This document shows positions 54,193 through 64,000 of a stretch of DNA of 64,000 bases, piece by piece. The translations under genes and the position numbers were made by a program. Under the pieces are notes generated by a model, which saw only the letters and a list, made by a program, of their open reading frames with translations, was not told the origin of the DNA and ran no database searches. The DNA lies in NCBI GenBank assembly GCA_035645145.1, contig DASQNC010000015.1:1-64000 (forward strand), given 5' to 3'. Every line of letters starts with the position of its first letter. The stretch's first letter is position 1. Origin of the DNA: Azospirillaceae bacterium (GTDB lineage Bacteria; Pseudomonadota; Alphaproteobacteria; Azospirillales; Azospirillaceae).

Positions 54193-54414
54193 TTACTTGA
54201 TGCCGAGGCCGGCGAACTTCTTGTTGAATTTGGCAATCTGGCCGCCGGTGTCGACCAGCTTCTGGACGCCCGTCCACGCCGGATGCGACTTCGGGTCGAT
54301 GTCCAGGCGCAGGGTGTCACCCGCCTTGCCGTAGGTGCTGCGCGTCGTGAAGGACGTCCCGTCCGTCATGACGACGTTAATCTCGTGGTAGTCGGGATGG
54401 ATGTCCTGCTTCAT
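54193..54414 (-). CDS. rpmE: 50S ribosomal protein L31 (zinc-free type)
   Basis: Encodes 73 residues from ATG 54414. [19 protein letters not shown] and [20 protein letters not shown] with the terminal FNKKFAGLG identify L31. None of the four cysteines of the zinc form is present. This variant is standard in alphaproteobacteria. L31 forms a bridge between subunits. The gene stands alone and is divergent from pccB. Confidence 0.95.
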   Translation of the reverse strand: MKQDIHPDYHEINVVMTDGTSFTTRSTYGKAGDTLRLDIDPKSHPAWTGVQKLVDTGGQIAKFNKKFAGLGIK

Positions 54415-54510
54415 GGCACACTCTTCCTGAAGGCGCGCGGCTGCCCCTTGAAACGAAGCGCGGCTTATATCGGAACCGGTGGGGCGAACGCAAGTCCCGC
54501 GGCGGCAATG

Positions 54511-54549
54511 TCGACCACCAATCGACCGGGGGTCGACCGCCGCTCGACC
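54511..54549. repeat. Four TCGACC repeats with 11-bp period
   Basis: TCGACC occurs at 54511, 54522, 54533 and 54544, exactly 11 bp apart, in the 254-bp gap between rpmE and pccB. The one-turn spacing puts all copies on one face of the helix, as expected for a cooperative regulator-binding array. Confidence 0.75.
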
Positions 54550-54668
54550 GCCCATCCACCCGGCGTGCCCCGAACCCCCGTACTTGGCGCCGCCCGGTCG
54601 TGGTGCTATGTGCACCCGGCAAGGTCCGGTGGAAGCGGCCCAACCTTCGGCGCCAAGGAGCGGAACGG

Positions 54669-56201
54669 ATGCGCGACGTGCTGGAAAAGCTTGAGGCGAA
54701 ACGCGCGGCAGCGCGGCTTGGGGGCGGCGAACGCCGCATCGAAGCGCAGCACGGCAAGGGCAAGCTGACCGCGCGCGAGCGCATTGAGTTGCTGCTCGAC
54801 GAAGGGTCCTTCGAGGAATGGGACATGTTCGTCGAGCACCGCTGCGCCGATTTCGGCATGGCGGAACAGAAGATCCCGGGCGACGGCGTGGTCACCGGCC
54901 ACGGCACCATCAACGGCCGGCTCGTCTTCGTCTTCAGCCAGGATTTCACGGTCTTCGGCGGCTCCCTCTCGGAGGCCCATGCCGAGAAGATCTGCAAGAT
55001 CATGGACCAGGCGATGAAGGTCGGGGCCCCGGTCATCGGGCTGAACGACAGCGGCGGTGCGCGCATCCAGGAGGGCGTGGCCAGCCTGGGCGGCTATGCC
55101 GAGGTGTTCCAGCGCAACGTGCTGGCGTCCGGCGTCGTGCCGCAGATCAGCCTGATCATGGGCCCGTGCGCGGGCGGTGCGGTGTACAGCCCGGCCATGA
55201 CGGACTTCATCTTCATGGTGAAGGACAGCTCGTACATGTTCGTGACCGGCCCCGACGTGGTGAAGACGGTCACGCACGAGGTGGTGACGGCCGAGCAGCT
55301 TGGCGGCGCCGTCACCCACACCACGAAGTCCGGAGTCGCCGACCTGGCGCTGGAGAACGACATCGAGGCGATCCTCCAGTGCCGTCGGTTCGTGGACTTC
55401 CTGCCCGCGAACAACCGCGAGAAGCCGCCCGCCCGCGTCACCCCCGATCCGTTGGACCGGGCCGAGGCGGCGCTGGACACGCTGATCCCGGCGAATCCGA
55501 ACAAGCCCTACGACATGAAGGAGTTGATCCTGAAGGTCGTGGACGAGGGCGACTTCTTCGAGATCCAGCCCGACTACGCCCGCAACATCATCGTCGGTTT
55601 CGGGCGGATGGCCGGCCAGACGGTCGGGTTCGTCGCCAACCAGCCGATGGTGTTGGCGGGTTGCCTGGACATTGCCAGCTCGACCAAGGCGGCGCGATTC
55701 GTGCGGTTCTGCGACGCCTTCAACATCCCGATCTGCACCTTCGTGGACGTGCCGGGCTTCCTGCCGGGCACCGCCCAGGAATACGGCGGCATCATCAAGC
55801 ACGGTGCGAAGCTGCTGTTCGCCTATGCCGAGGCGACCGTGCCCAAGGTCACGCTGATCACCCGCAAGGCCTATGGCGGCGCTTACGACGTCATGGCGTC
55901 CAAGCATCTGCGGGGTGACGTGAACTACGCCTGGCCGACGGCGGAAATCGCGGTCATGGGGCCGAAGGGGGCGGTGGAGATCATCTTCCGCGCCGATCTC
56001 GGCGACCAGGCGAAGATCGACGCCCGGACCGAGGAATACCGGCAGAAGTTCGCCAATCCGTTCGTGGCCGCGTCCCGCGGCTACGTCGACGACGTGATCA
56101 TGCCCCGCAACACCCGTAAGCGCCTTTGCCGGGCCCTTGCCATGCTGCGGAACAAGCAGTTGGAGAACCCCTGGAAGAAGCACGACAACCTGCCGCTCTG
56201 A
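54669..56201 (+). CDS. pccB: Propionyl-CoA carboxylase, carboxyltransferase (beta) subunit
   Basis: Encodes 510 residues from ATG 54669, with AAGGAG nine bases upstream. N- and C-terminal crotonase-like halves are clear: [20 protein letters not shown] and [17 protein letters not shown], then [20 protein letters not shown] and [18 protein letters not shown]. It transfers the carboxyl group from biotin to propionyl-CoA, giving methylmalonyl-CoA. The biotin-carrying alpha subunit is encoded at 60101, separated by four unrelated genes. Confidence 0.95.
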   Translation: MRDVLEKLEAKRAAARLGGGERRIEAQHGKGKLTARERIELLLDEGSFEEWDMFVEHRCADFGMAEQKIPGDGVVTGHGTINGRLVFVFSQDFTVFGGSLSEAHAEKICKIMDQAMKVGAPVIGLNDSGGARIQEGVASLGGYAEVFQRNVLASGVVPQISLIMGPCAGGAVYSPAMTDFIFMVKDSSYMFVTGPDVVKTVTHEVVTAEQLGGAVTHTTKSGVADLALENDIEAILQCRRFVDFLPANNREKPPARVTPDPLDRAEAALDTLIPANPNKPYDMKELILKVVDEGDFFEIQPDYARNIIVGFGRMAGQTVGFVANQPMVLAGCLDIASSTKAARFVRFCDAFNIPICTFVDVPGFLPGTAQEYGGIIKHGAKLLFAYAEATVPKVTLITRKAYGGAYDVMASKHLRGDVNYAWPTAEIAVMGPKGAVEIIFRADLGDQAKIDARTEEYRQKFANPFVAASRGYVDDVIMPRNTRKRLCRALAMLRNKQLENPWKKHDNLPL

Positions 56202-56315
56202 GCGGCAGGGCTGGGCGCGAAGGGGGGCGGCCGCGGCGCCCGCGGGCCCGCTTCGGTGCGACTCGGGTGGGCGGCAGGAGCGGGCGGACGTCCACGCCTT
56301 TCCCGGATGCGCGCG

Positions 56316-56336
56316 CCGTGCGTTAATCACGCACGG
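56316..56336 (+). promoter_or_regulatory. Dyad upstream of the SCP2 gene
   Basis: CCGTGCGT (56316-56323) and ACGCACGG (56329-56336) form a perfect 8-bp inverted repeat around TAATC, 26 bp before the SCP2-domain gene. It could be an operator or an mRNA hairpin near the start codon. Confidence 0.4.
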
Positions 56337-56362
56337 AACGCCGAACGATACGGGACCCGCAC

Positions 56363-56665
56363 ATGAGCCTGGACGAGATCGAAACCAAGCTGAAGGCCCG
56401 CCTTCCCCAGTTCGCTGGGCTGAACGCGCTCGTGAAATTCGACTTCGCGGACAAGGGGGGCCTGTTCGTGGATGCCCGGAAGACCCCGCCCGTGCTTTTG
56501 CGCGAAGGGGCGGATCCGGTCACCACCATCCGCATGGGCCTGGACGATTTCGGCCGGATGATTGGCGGTCAGCTTTCCCCGATGTGGGCCTTCACGACGG
56601 GCAAGCTCAAGGTTCAGGGCAACATGGCACTCGCAATGAAGCTCGCCTCGTTGCTTGAGGATTAG
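56363..56665 (+). CDS. SCP2 sterol/lipid-binding domain protein
   Basis: Encodes 100 residues consisting only of an SCP2 domain: ALVKFDFADKGGLFVDARKT, DPVTTIRMGLDDFGRMIGGQ and FTTGKLKVQGNMALAMKLAS. Small bacterial SCP2 proteins bind acyl-CoA or other lipids in a hydrophobic tunnel, but no bacterial role is firmly known. Its place between the propionyl-CoA carboxylase genes fits a link to acyl-CoA metabolism; this is inference. Confidence 0.88.
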   Translation: MSLDEIETKLKARLPQFAGLNALVKFDFADKGGLFVDARKTPPVLLREGADPVTTIRMGLDDFGRMIGGQLSPMWAFTTGKLKVQGNMALAMKLASLLED

Positions 56666-56781
56666 GCTGCGGCAGGGGAGGGGATGCGCCGGGTTCGGGC
56701 GCATTTGCCGTGCTCTTGCCATTTTGTCGGTGGATTGTTGCGAGGGTCCGTCAAGGTCGCCTTCCAACCGACTGTTCCGCC

Positions 56782-57711
56782 ATGACCATTCGCCAACCTC
56801 CGTTCCGGCCGGTCGCCCTTCTGCCCGTCGCGGCACTTCTTGTGGCGCTGCCCGTTGTGCCGGCCCGACCGGCCATCGCGCAGCAGCGCCAGGCCGAACA
56901 GCCGGCGCAGGCCGACGTGGCCTGGGCGAAGGAGACACTGAAGGCGCTCGGATTTGACGCCGGCCGGGCCGACGCCACGGTGACCGAGCTGTTCACCCGG
57001 CGGCTGCGCGAATACCAAGCCGCCCGCGGACTGGCGCAGAGCGGCCGGCTGGACCAGGCAACCGTCGCCCGCCTTTTGCAGGATCGTCCGCAGCGCCAGA
57101 CGCAAGGGGCGATCACCTTCAACTCGCAGGGGCTGGTGCAGACGCCGGAGCAGCAGCGCGCCAGCGCGGCGCCGCCGGCTGCACCCCCGCAGCCCCGTGC
57201 CGCACCGCAGGTCAAGGTGGATGCCGGCCAGTCCACGGCCGACCTGAATGCCACGGCCAGCGTCCACCGGGGTTCACCCGCCCCCCAGGCGGGTACGGCG
57301 CCTGGCCCGTCGCTGGCCGACGTCGCGCGGCGGTCCGGTTCGCCCGGCCAGCAACCGCCTTCGGCCACCGCCCGGGCCGCCGGGGACCCGCGCCTGGACA
57401 ACCTGTTCCGGCCCGACGCCGCCCCGCGCGAGGCGGTGGAGACCGGCTCCCGCCAAGCCGGCGCGCAAGCGCCCGATGGTGCGTCCACCGGGGTAGGCGG
57501 ATTCCAGGCGCCGGCATGGACCGGGTGGGGGATCCTGGGCCTGTTGGTTGCCTTCCTGGGTGGATTCGGGACGTTCTGGTGGAAGAGCGGCAAGCGGGAA
57601 CCGGGCCGCTACCAGACGGCCACGGCCGCGCTGGCCGAGCGGCGGGAGCCGAGCTTCGCCGCGTCCGGCAGCCTCGGCCCGACCCTGACGGCAAGCCGGC
57701 CTCAGCGTTGA
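56782..57711 (+). CDS. Exported peptidoglycan-binding domain protein
   Basis: Encodes 309 residues from ATG 56782. An N-terminal signal (LLPVAALLVALPVVPARPAI) precedes a peptidoglycan-binding-1 domain (about 40-100) with VAWAKETLKALGFDAGRADA and LREYQAARGLAQSGRLDQAT. A Pro/Ala/Gln-rich linker and one C-terminal membrane helix (about 243-262, TGWGILGLLVAFLGGFGTFW) follow. The protein is thus anchored in the inner membrane and reaches the cell wall. Function unknown. Confidence 0.75.
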   Translation: MTIRQPPFRPVALLPVAALLVALPVVPARPAIAQQRQAEQPAQADVAWAKETLKALGFDAGRADATVTELFTRRLREYQAARGLAQSGRLDQATVARLLQDRPQRQTQGAITFNSQGLVQTPEQQRASAAPPAAPPQPRAAPQVKVDAGQSTADLNATASVHRGSPAPQAGTAPGPSLADVARRSGSPGQQPPSATARAAGDPRLDNLFRPDAAPREAVETGSRQAGAQAPDGASTGVGGFQAPAWTGWGILGLLVAFLGGFGTFWWKSGKREPGRYQTATAALAERREPSFAASGSLGPTLTASRPQR

Positions 57712-57723
57712 GGCCGCGGCCGT

Positions 57724-59241
57724 TCAGGTCCGCAGGCGATTTTCCGGGAAACGGATACGCACGCCCAGGCCGGTCTGGCGCCACTCGTACACGATCTCGC
57801 CGCCGAACTGGCCGGTGATGCTGCGCCGGGACAGTTTCGAGCCGAAGCCCTCCTCGGTGGGCGGGTGCAGGAGCCTGGGCCCGCCCATCTCGTCCCAGCG
57901 CAGCTCCACGCTGCCGTCTTGCCGTGCGCAGGTGACCCGCACCTGTCCCTCCGGCACCGACAGGGATCCATACTTGGCGGCATTCGTCGCAAGTTCGTGC
58001 AGGACGAGGGTCAAGCCGGTCGCGGCGTTCGGTCCGATGTCGATGTCGAGGCCCTGGATGTCGAGGCGGGAATGTCCCTCGCCGACATGAGGGGCCAGGA
58101 TGGTGCGCACGAGCACGTCGAGGGACGTCTGCTGTGGCTTTGCCTCCACTCCCTTGGTTGCGGGCAGGATCAGCTCGTGGGCGTGGGCCATCGCGTTCAG
58201 ACGTCCCTGCAGGGTCTGGGCCATCTCGTCGGGCGTGCGCGCCGACCGGGCGGTGAGCGCCACCATCCCGCCTGCGACCGCAAACAGGTTCTTCACCCGG
58301 TGGTGTAGTTCGCGGGTGATGAGCTGGCGCTCCTCCTCCGCCTGCCAACGGTCCGTAATGTCGAGGACGGTCCCGAGCAGCCGCACCGGGGTCTGTTGGC
58401 CCGCAACCGTCTCGTAAAGCATCCGGCCCCGGCCCAGGACCCTGCGAACCGTTCCGTCGGCCCGGACGACGCGGTGCTCGAGGCGGAGCAACCCATCGGA
58501 CGCCGGATCCATCAGCGACTTGACCGCCGCCACCACACTGTCGCGATCGTCCGGATGCAGGGCGGAAAGCCAGTCCTCGTAAGACGGCGTTTGGGACAGC
58601 GGCAGGCCGAAAATCTCCTTTTGGCGGGCGGACCAGAAGACCGCGCCCGTCTGGACGTGCCATTCCCAAAGACCGAGTTCGGTGGCCTCGACCGCAAGGG
58701 CGAGGCGTTCCGTGTGGTAATCCGCCTCGCGCGCCCGCATGGCGGCTTCCGCCTGCGCGTTGACCCGGTCCGTGGCGTCGATCGCCAGCGTGACGGTCCC
58801 GCGGATGCCCACGTCGGCGCACCTGAACGGGCGGATTTCCACATCCCAATGGCCGGGGTTCCCGCCCGACCGACTGCGGCCGGGAACCCCGGTCAGGCGG
58901 TGGGTTTCCCCCGTTTCGAGAACGCGGGCCCGCAGACCCCGAAGGTTGGATTCCGACCCACCGTTCCCGGTGTCGGGCACCGGAGTCCCCGTAACGCCGC
59001 CGTCGCCCTCGAGATGGATCGACCTGTAAAGGCGGTTCGCTAAGACGCGTCGGTGAGGCGTCGGGATCGTGACGGAGACCGCGATCGGAAGGTGTTCGAT
59101 CAGATCCGCCAGCGCATGGGCGTCCAGTTGCTTGTGGAACGGCTGCTCGTTGGCCGAGTCCCCGTCCGGGGCGAAGTCTCTCAACGCCGGATCCTCCACG
59201 CAAAGCGGATCAGCTCCACGATCCCGATTCGATAATACCAA
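57724..59241 (-). CDS. HWE-family sensor histidine kinase with PAS domains
   Basis: Encodes 505 residues. Two PAS-like regions (about 45-150 and 175-300, with LGLWEWHVQTGAVFW and LHPDDRDSVVAAV) precede the kinase. The H box is ELHHRVKNLFAVAGG (histidine near 312), with LHELATNAAKYGSLS as N box and LRWDEMGGPRL plus GFGSKLSRRSITGQFGG typical of HWE kinases. There is no membrane helix, so it senses inside the cell. Start TTG 59241 is supported by GGAG eight bases upstream. No response regulator is adjacent. Confidence 0.9.
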   Translation of the reverse strand: MVLSNRDRGADPLCVEDPALRDFAPDGDSANEQPFHKQLDAHALADLIEHLPIAVSVTIPTPHRRVLANRLYRSIHLEGDGGVTGTPVPDTGNGGSESNLRGLRARVLETGETHRLTGVPGRSRSGGNPGHWDVEIRPFRCADVGIRGTVTLAIDATDRVNAQAEAAMRAREADYHTERLALAVEATELGLWEWHVQTGAVFWSARQKEIFGLPLSQTPSYEDWLSALHPDDRDSVVAAVKSLMDPASDGLLRLEHRVVRADGTVRRVLGRGRMLYETVAGQQTPVRLLGTVLDITDRWQAEEERQLITRELHHRVKNLFAVAGGMVALTARSARTPDEMAQTLQGRLNAMAHAHELILPATKGVEAKPQQTSLDVLVRTILAPHVGEGHSRLDIQGLDIDIGPNAATGLTLVLHELATNAAKYGSLSVPEGQVRVTCARQDGSVELRWDEMGGPRLLHPPTEEGFGSKLSRRSITGQFGGEIVYEWRQTGLGVRIRFPENRLRT

Positions 59242-59363
59242 TCGGGCACTCCGTCCAGTGATGGTCAGACGAAGGTATTTCCGCCACCGCTCAAGGCCGT
59301 CGGCTCAGGGCGCGGACCCAAGCGGTGAACCCGGGGCATGGCGGGAGTCGGGCGGGTTTGTTG

Positions 59364-59404
59364 CCAGACCGGCCCAGGTCTGGTAAACGAACGATCGTTC
59401 TTTT
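59364..59404 (+). promoter_or_regulatory. Two operator-like dyads upstream of the PaaI-type thioesterase gene
   Basis: CCAGACC (59364-59370) and GGTCTGG (59377-59383) form one inverted repeat. Directly beside it lies the 12-bp palindrome GAACGATCGTTC (59389-59400), flanked by AAA and TTT. The second has the look of a TetR-family operator. Both are 20-55 bp before the start codon. Confidence 0.6.
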
Positions 59405-59420
59405 TCAGAGGGCGGTTCCG

Positions 59421-59918
59421 ATGGCCGGTTCGGGCGAGCGCACGCGCACCTTCTCCTGGGACGATCCCATGATCACCGCATCAGGCATGCGCGGCCTGAC
59501 CGGGATCGAAGCCATGCGCCGGATGATGTCGGGCGACATTCCGGCCCCGCCGATCATGCACCTGTTGGATTTCAGTTTGGTTGATGTGGAGGAGGGCCGG
59601 GTCGTCTTTGCCTTCGTACCGGCGGAGTTCCACTACAACCCGATCGGGTCGGTCCACGGGGGCATCTTCGCCACGCTGCTGGACAGCGCCATGGGATGCG
59701 CCGTGCATACCGTGCTGCCGGCCGGAATGGGGTACACGACCCTGGAATTCAAGGTGAACATGACCCGCCCGCTGACCGCCACCACCGGCGAGGTCCGGTG
59801 CGAAGGTTCCGTGATCAACCGCGGACGGCAGACGGCGGTGGCCGAAGCGCGCATCGTGGACAAGGCCGGCAAGATCTACGCCCATTCCACGACGACCTGC
59901 CTGCTGTTCCCCGTCTGA
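59421..59918 (+). CDS. PaaI-type acyl-CoA thioesterase, hotdog fold
   Basis: Encodes 165 residues from ATG 59421 with AGAGGG upstream. The hotdog signature FHYNPIGSVHGGIFATLLDS includes the HGG motif and the acidic residue D of LDSAMG of the PaaI/YbgC-related thioesterase family; TRPLTATTGEVRCEG follows. It likely hydrolyses a CoA thioester, often of aromatic or short acyl groups. It sits between the HWE kinase and the PccA gene, under a palindromic operator. Confidence 0.88.
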   Translation: MAGSGERTRTFSWDDPMITASGMRGLTGIEAMRRMMSGDIPAPPIMHLLDFSLVDVEEGRVVFAFVPAEFHYNPIGSVHGGIFATLLDSAMGCAVHTVLPAGMGYTTLEFKVNMTRPLTATTGEVRCEGSVINRGRQTAVAEARIVDKAGKIYAHSTTTCLLFPV

Positions 59919-59927
59919 GGCATTGCG

Positions 59928-59983
59928 GAGCCCGGTCGCGGAGCGGGCTCCTTCGATATTGCAGGGCGCCGGGTGGGCGCCCT
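59928..59983 (+). terminator. Tandem hairpins after the thioesterase gene
   Basis: GAGCCCG (59928-59934) pairs with CGGGCTC (59944-59950), and AGGGCGCC (59963-59970) pairs with GGCGCCCT (59976-59983). Both are GC-rich with short loops. Neither has a T run, but together they probably end the thioesterase transcript before pccA. Confidence 0.5.
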
Positions 59984-60033
59984 TGGCCGTTCATACCTCC
60001 GGTGGTGCGATTCGGCTGCTCCCGGGCGGGGCG

Positions 60034-60064
60034 TTGACAAGCAAGCTGGCATGGGGTCCATAAC
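60034..60064 (+). promoter_or_regulatory. Candidate promoter of pccA
   Basis: TTGACA (60034-60039) is followed after 19 bp by CATAAC (60059-60064). The -35 box is perfect; the spacing is one or two bases long. It lies 37 bp before pccA and would let pccA be transcribed separately from pccB. Confidence 0.45.
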
Positions 60065-60100
60065 GCGGACCCGCCAGAAGAAGCCCCGGACGGCCATCCC

Positions 60101-62086
<1,986 letters not shown>

Positions 62087-62206
62087 CCCGTTCCGTTACC
62101 CGGTCGGACCGATGGGGGGCGCAGGGGGGTGGGGCGTGTGAACGCGGCGGCCGGTCCCCCGGTTTTACGACCGTGCGCGACCGGACGAACACGGACATCC
62201 TGGGCA

Positions 62207-62686
62207 ATGCTGGACCTCACGCCCGAAATCTTCACCATGACCGAGATCGTCTACCGCCTGGGCACCGCGACCCTGCTGGGCATGGTGTTGGGGGTGGACC
62301 GCGAGGTTCGCGGCTTCGTCAGCGGTATGCGCACGCACGCGCTGGTCGCCGTCAGTTCGGCTGCGATCACCCTATCCGCGCTGATGATCTTCGAAGCCGT
62401 GCGGGCAACGGAGGGCGAGCCGGGTGTGGATCCGCTGCGCGTGATCCAGGGCTTGGCGCAGGCGATCGGCTTCATCGCGGCGGGCGGCATCTTCGTCTCC
62501 CAGGGGAGTGTGCGGAACCTGACCACGGCGGCCAACCTCTGGCTGGCCGCGTCGGTCGGTATCGCCGCGGGGGCCGCGCAGTACGGATTGGCCGTGATCG
62601 GGACGGGACTCGGCGTATTCATCGTGACGGTGGTCTGGCTGGCGGAACTGCTTCTGCCCTGGTCCCCCAAGTCGCGTGAGGATTGA
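62207..62686 (+). CDS. MgtC/SapB-family membrane protein
   Basis: Encodes 159 residues from ATG 62207. Four or five hydrophobic helices are predicted, and [20 protein letters not shown] with [14 protein letters not shown] matches the MgtC family, whose conserved aspartate lies in the VDRE segment. MgtC proteins help survival in low magnesium and act on ATP synthase in Salmonella; chromosomal relatives have unclear roles. The stop lies 13 bp before the acylphosphatase gene. Confidence 0.85.
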   Translation: MLDLTPEIFTMTEIVYRLGTATLLGMVLGVDREVRGFVSGMRTHALVAVSSAAITLSALMIFEAVRATEGEPGVDPLRVIQGLAQAIGFIAAGGIFVSQGSVRNLTTAANLWLAASVGIAAGAAQYGLAVIGTGLGVFIVTVVWLAELLLPWSPKSRED

Positions 62687-62699
62687 TTGGAGCGAGCCG

Positions 62700-63008
62700 A
62701 TGCCCGGTGACCCGGTCTGCCACCTGGAAACGCGAAGGGTCGTTCGCGCGGTGATCCGCGGCAAGGTCCAGGGCGTGTGGTATCGCGGCTGGACGGTGGA
62801 GCAGGCGACGGCACGCGGGCTCGGCGGATGGGTGCGCAATCGGGCGGACGGTTCCGTGGAGGCCGTGTTCGCCGGCCCGGCACCGGTCGTGGACGAGATG
62901 CTGGCCCTATGCCGCGAGGGGCCGCCGGCAGCACGCGTGGACGCCGTCGAGACCCATCCGGACCTTGATCCGGGCGAGGGTCCGTTCACGCAGCGCCCGA
63001 CCCTCTGA
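62700..63008 (+). CDS. acyP: Acylphosphatase
   Basis: Encodes 102 residues from ATG 62700, with GGAG seven bases upstream. The active-site pattern is complete: the arginine in [11 protein letters not shown] binds the phosphate, and the asparagine in [15 protein letters not shown] positions water. It hydrolyses carboxyl-phosphate anhydrides such as acetyl phosphate. It is slightly longer than the usual 90-98 residues, mostly at the ends. Probably in one transcript with the MgtC-like gene. Confidence 0.92.
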   Translation: MPGDPVCHLETRRVVRAVIRGKVQGVWYRGWTVEQATARGLGGWVRNRADGSVEAVFAGPAPVVDEMLALCREGPPAARVDAVETHPDLDPGEGPFTQRPTL

Positions 63009-63095
63009 CGCTCGTGCCCGCGGGCAGGGGGCCTGTCGCCCGTACGCTTGACGCCGGGCTTGGGCCGCCCCGTGCCGCTGCGCTACACTGCCGCC

Positions 63096-63356
63096 ATGGC
63101 CACGGACAAAACCGCCGATTTGCGTGAACAGCTCGTCGCCCTGATCGGGGCGGTGCGCAGTCGCCTCGACCCGGATACGCTCGAAGCGGCGGAAGGGTTC
63201 GCGCGCGCCGCCCAGGCCGAGGGGCAGGGCAAGGTCCTTTACGACCGGGAAACCGCGCGCGAGGCCGTGCGCCTGTTCCTGGCGACCAAGCAGGGCGATC
63301 CCCGCTTCAAGGCTAAGCTCGCGGAAGCGCTGAAACGCCCATTGCCGCCGGAGTGA
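63096..63356 (+). CDS. Small hypothetical protein
   Basis: Encodes 86 residues from ATG 63096. The sequence is helical and charged, with LREQLVALIGAVRSRLDPDT, then AQAEGQGKVLYDRETAREAV and a Lys-rich C terminus. No signal peptide, membrane helix or known motif is seen. Its last 44 bp overlap the end of the GGDEF gene on the other strand. No ribosome binding site is obvious, so the start is uncertain. Confidence 0.5.
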   Translation: MATDKTADLREQLVALIGAVRSRLDPDTLEAAEGFARAAQAEGQGKVLYDRETAREAVRLFLATKQGDPRFKAKLAEALKRPLPPE

Positions 63357-64000
63357 CCGGCCCGGGTCTGGCGGCCGGCCGCACCGGGGCATCCGCCAGG
63401 ATCGTGCGGTTCCGGCCGGCGCGCTTGGCTTCGTACAACGCCTCGTCGGCCCGGTGCAGCAGTTGCTCCACCCCGATATCGTGCGGATCCAGCACGGCCG
63501 CACCGATGCTGGTGGTTATCCGCAGCGCCGTGCCGCGCACGGGGATGCAGAGCATCCGCACCGCCGCATGGATGCGGTCCGCGGTCGCGATGGCGCCGTC
63601 CGCGTCGGTGTGGGGCAGTAGAATCGCGAATTCCTCTCCGCCCAGACGCCCGAACACATCCGTCTGGCGCAGCAGGCGCTGCGTGCACGCCGTCACCGCA
63701 CGCAGCACGTCGTCGCCGGTGGCATGGCCGTGGGTGTCGTTGATCGCCTTGAACCGGTCCAGATCAAGCGCCAGCAACGACAAGGGCAGCGCATAGCGGT
63801 GCGCCCGCTCCACCTCGCGGGCCGCCTTGTCCAGGAACCAGCGCCGATTCGCCACGCCGGTCAGCGTATCGGTCGTTGCCAGTTTCAGGAGTTGCCGTTC
63901 GAGGGTCAGGCGGCGCAGTTCCGCCTCGGCCCGCATGGCGAAGATGCGAATCACGGCGAGGCGGCGGTCGCATGCCGACATGGGGCGCGTATCGAACACC
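63313..64000 (-). CDS. GGDEF-domain protein, C-terminal part (partial)
   Basis: At least 229 residues; the frame runs off the window end. It begins in a helix (RRLAVIRIFAMRAEAELRRL) that typically links a GAF or PAS sensor to the catalytic domain, then TTDTLTGVANRRWFLDKAA opens a diguanylate cyclase domain. The active-site motif is GGEEF in RLGGEEFAILLPHTD, so it should make cyclic di-GMP from two GTP. The inhibitory RxxD site is not evident. The true N terminus lies outside. Confidence 0.9.
   Translation of the reverse strand, partial: VFDTRPMSACDRRLAVIRIFAMRAEAELRRLTLERQLLKLATTDTLTGVANRRWFLDKAAREVERAHRYALPLSLLALDLDRFKAINDTHGHATGDDVLRAVTACTQRLLRQTDVFGRLGGEEFAILLPHTDADGAIATADRIHAAVRMLCIPVRGTALRITTSIGAAVLDPHDIGVEQLLHRADEALYEAKRAGRNRTILADAPVRPAARPGPVTPAAMGVSALPRA

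Noticed and set aside
63048-63089. Promoter TTGACG / TACACT before the small unknown gene
   Set aside because: The spacing is 30 bp, far too long for a sigma70 promoter.

Overview
The window is a GC-rich chromosomal segment of an alphaproteobacterium, most likely a Rhodospirillales member of the Azospirillum/Rhodocista kind. Lineage markers are an S10-spc-alpha ribosomal cluster with adk between secY and rpsM and without rpmJ, infA, map or rpsD, a LID-less adenylate kinase, an ATP12-type F1 assembly chaperone, an RcdA/DUF1465 protein, DUF465 and DUF4169 proteins, an HWE-family histidine kinase and a 3-hydroxybutyrate dehydrogenase. The genus is inferred from gene content only.

Layout. 1-14502: the end of tuf, then 27 tightly packed genes for ribosomal proteins, SecY, adenylate kinase and RNA polymerase alpha, all on +. 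Perfect hairpins lie at several gene boundaries (tuf/rpsJ, rpsJ/rplC, rplO/secY, adk/rpsM, rpoA/rplQ), a second promoter precedes rpsM, and a strong terminator follows rplQ. 14579-19211 (-): a small lipoprotein, a Do-type periplasmic protease, RarA, an isochorismatase-like hydrolase and a DUF429 protein. 19461-25778 (+): FluC fluoride channel, a small zinc-ribbon-like protein, an RluC-type pseudouridine synthase, a HAD phosphatase, ATP12 chaperone, an RTX-repeat protein and an ABC exporter. 25887-33027 (-): a glycine-rich exported protein with a lipoprotein, a MotA-like/MotB-like/OmpA-like envelope trio, an inositol monophosphatase and EF-P. 33165-35788: a FemAB-like acyltransferase, the EF-P lysyltransferase EpmA and a DUF465 protein. 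35901-43374: BdhA, AsmA, DUF4169 and a large chemoreceptor. 43598-54414: formyltransferase-like protein, propionyl-CoA synthetase, an orphan TTT binding protein, an SDR, an ECF sigma/anti-sigma pair, a MetY-like enzyme, a hydrolase, a thioesterase, Hsp20, RcdA-like protein and L31. 54669-64000: propionyl-CoA carboxylase beta and alpha subunits separated by SCP2, peptidoglycan-binding, HWE kinase and thioesterase genes, then MgtC, acylphosphatase, a small unknown and the C-terminal part of a GGDEF protein.

How it works together. The first 14 kb is core translation, secretion and transcription. EF-P and its modifying enzyme EpmA lie 1.2 kb apart. Carbon metabolism leans on short-chain acyl-CoAs: propionyl-CoA synthetase, propionyl-CoA carboxylase, hydroxybutyrate dehydrogenase and two thioesterases. 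Many other genes concern the envelope (protease, lipoproteins, MotA/MotB/OmpA trio, AsmA, peptidoglycan binding).

There is no mobile element, CRISPR array, tRNA or rRNA, and no clear new multi-gene system. The most interesting signals are regulatory: a ROSE-like RNA thermometer ahead of hsp20, a structured leader with a dyad-covered promoter ahead of the metY-like gene, four 11-bp-phased repeats in the rpmE/pccB gap, an ECF-type promoter ahead of an ECF sigma gene, and a palindromic operator ahead of a thioesterase gene.
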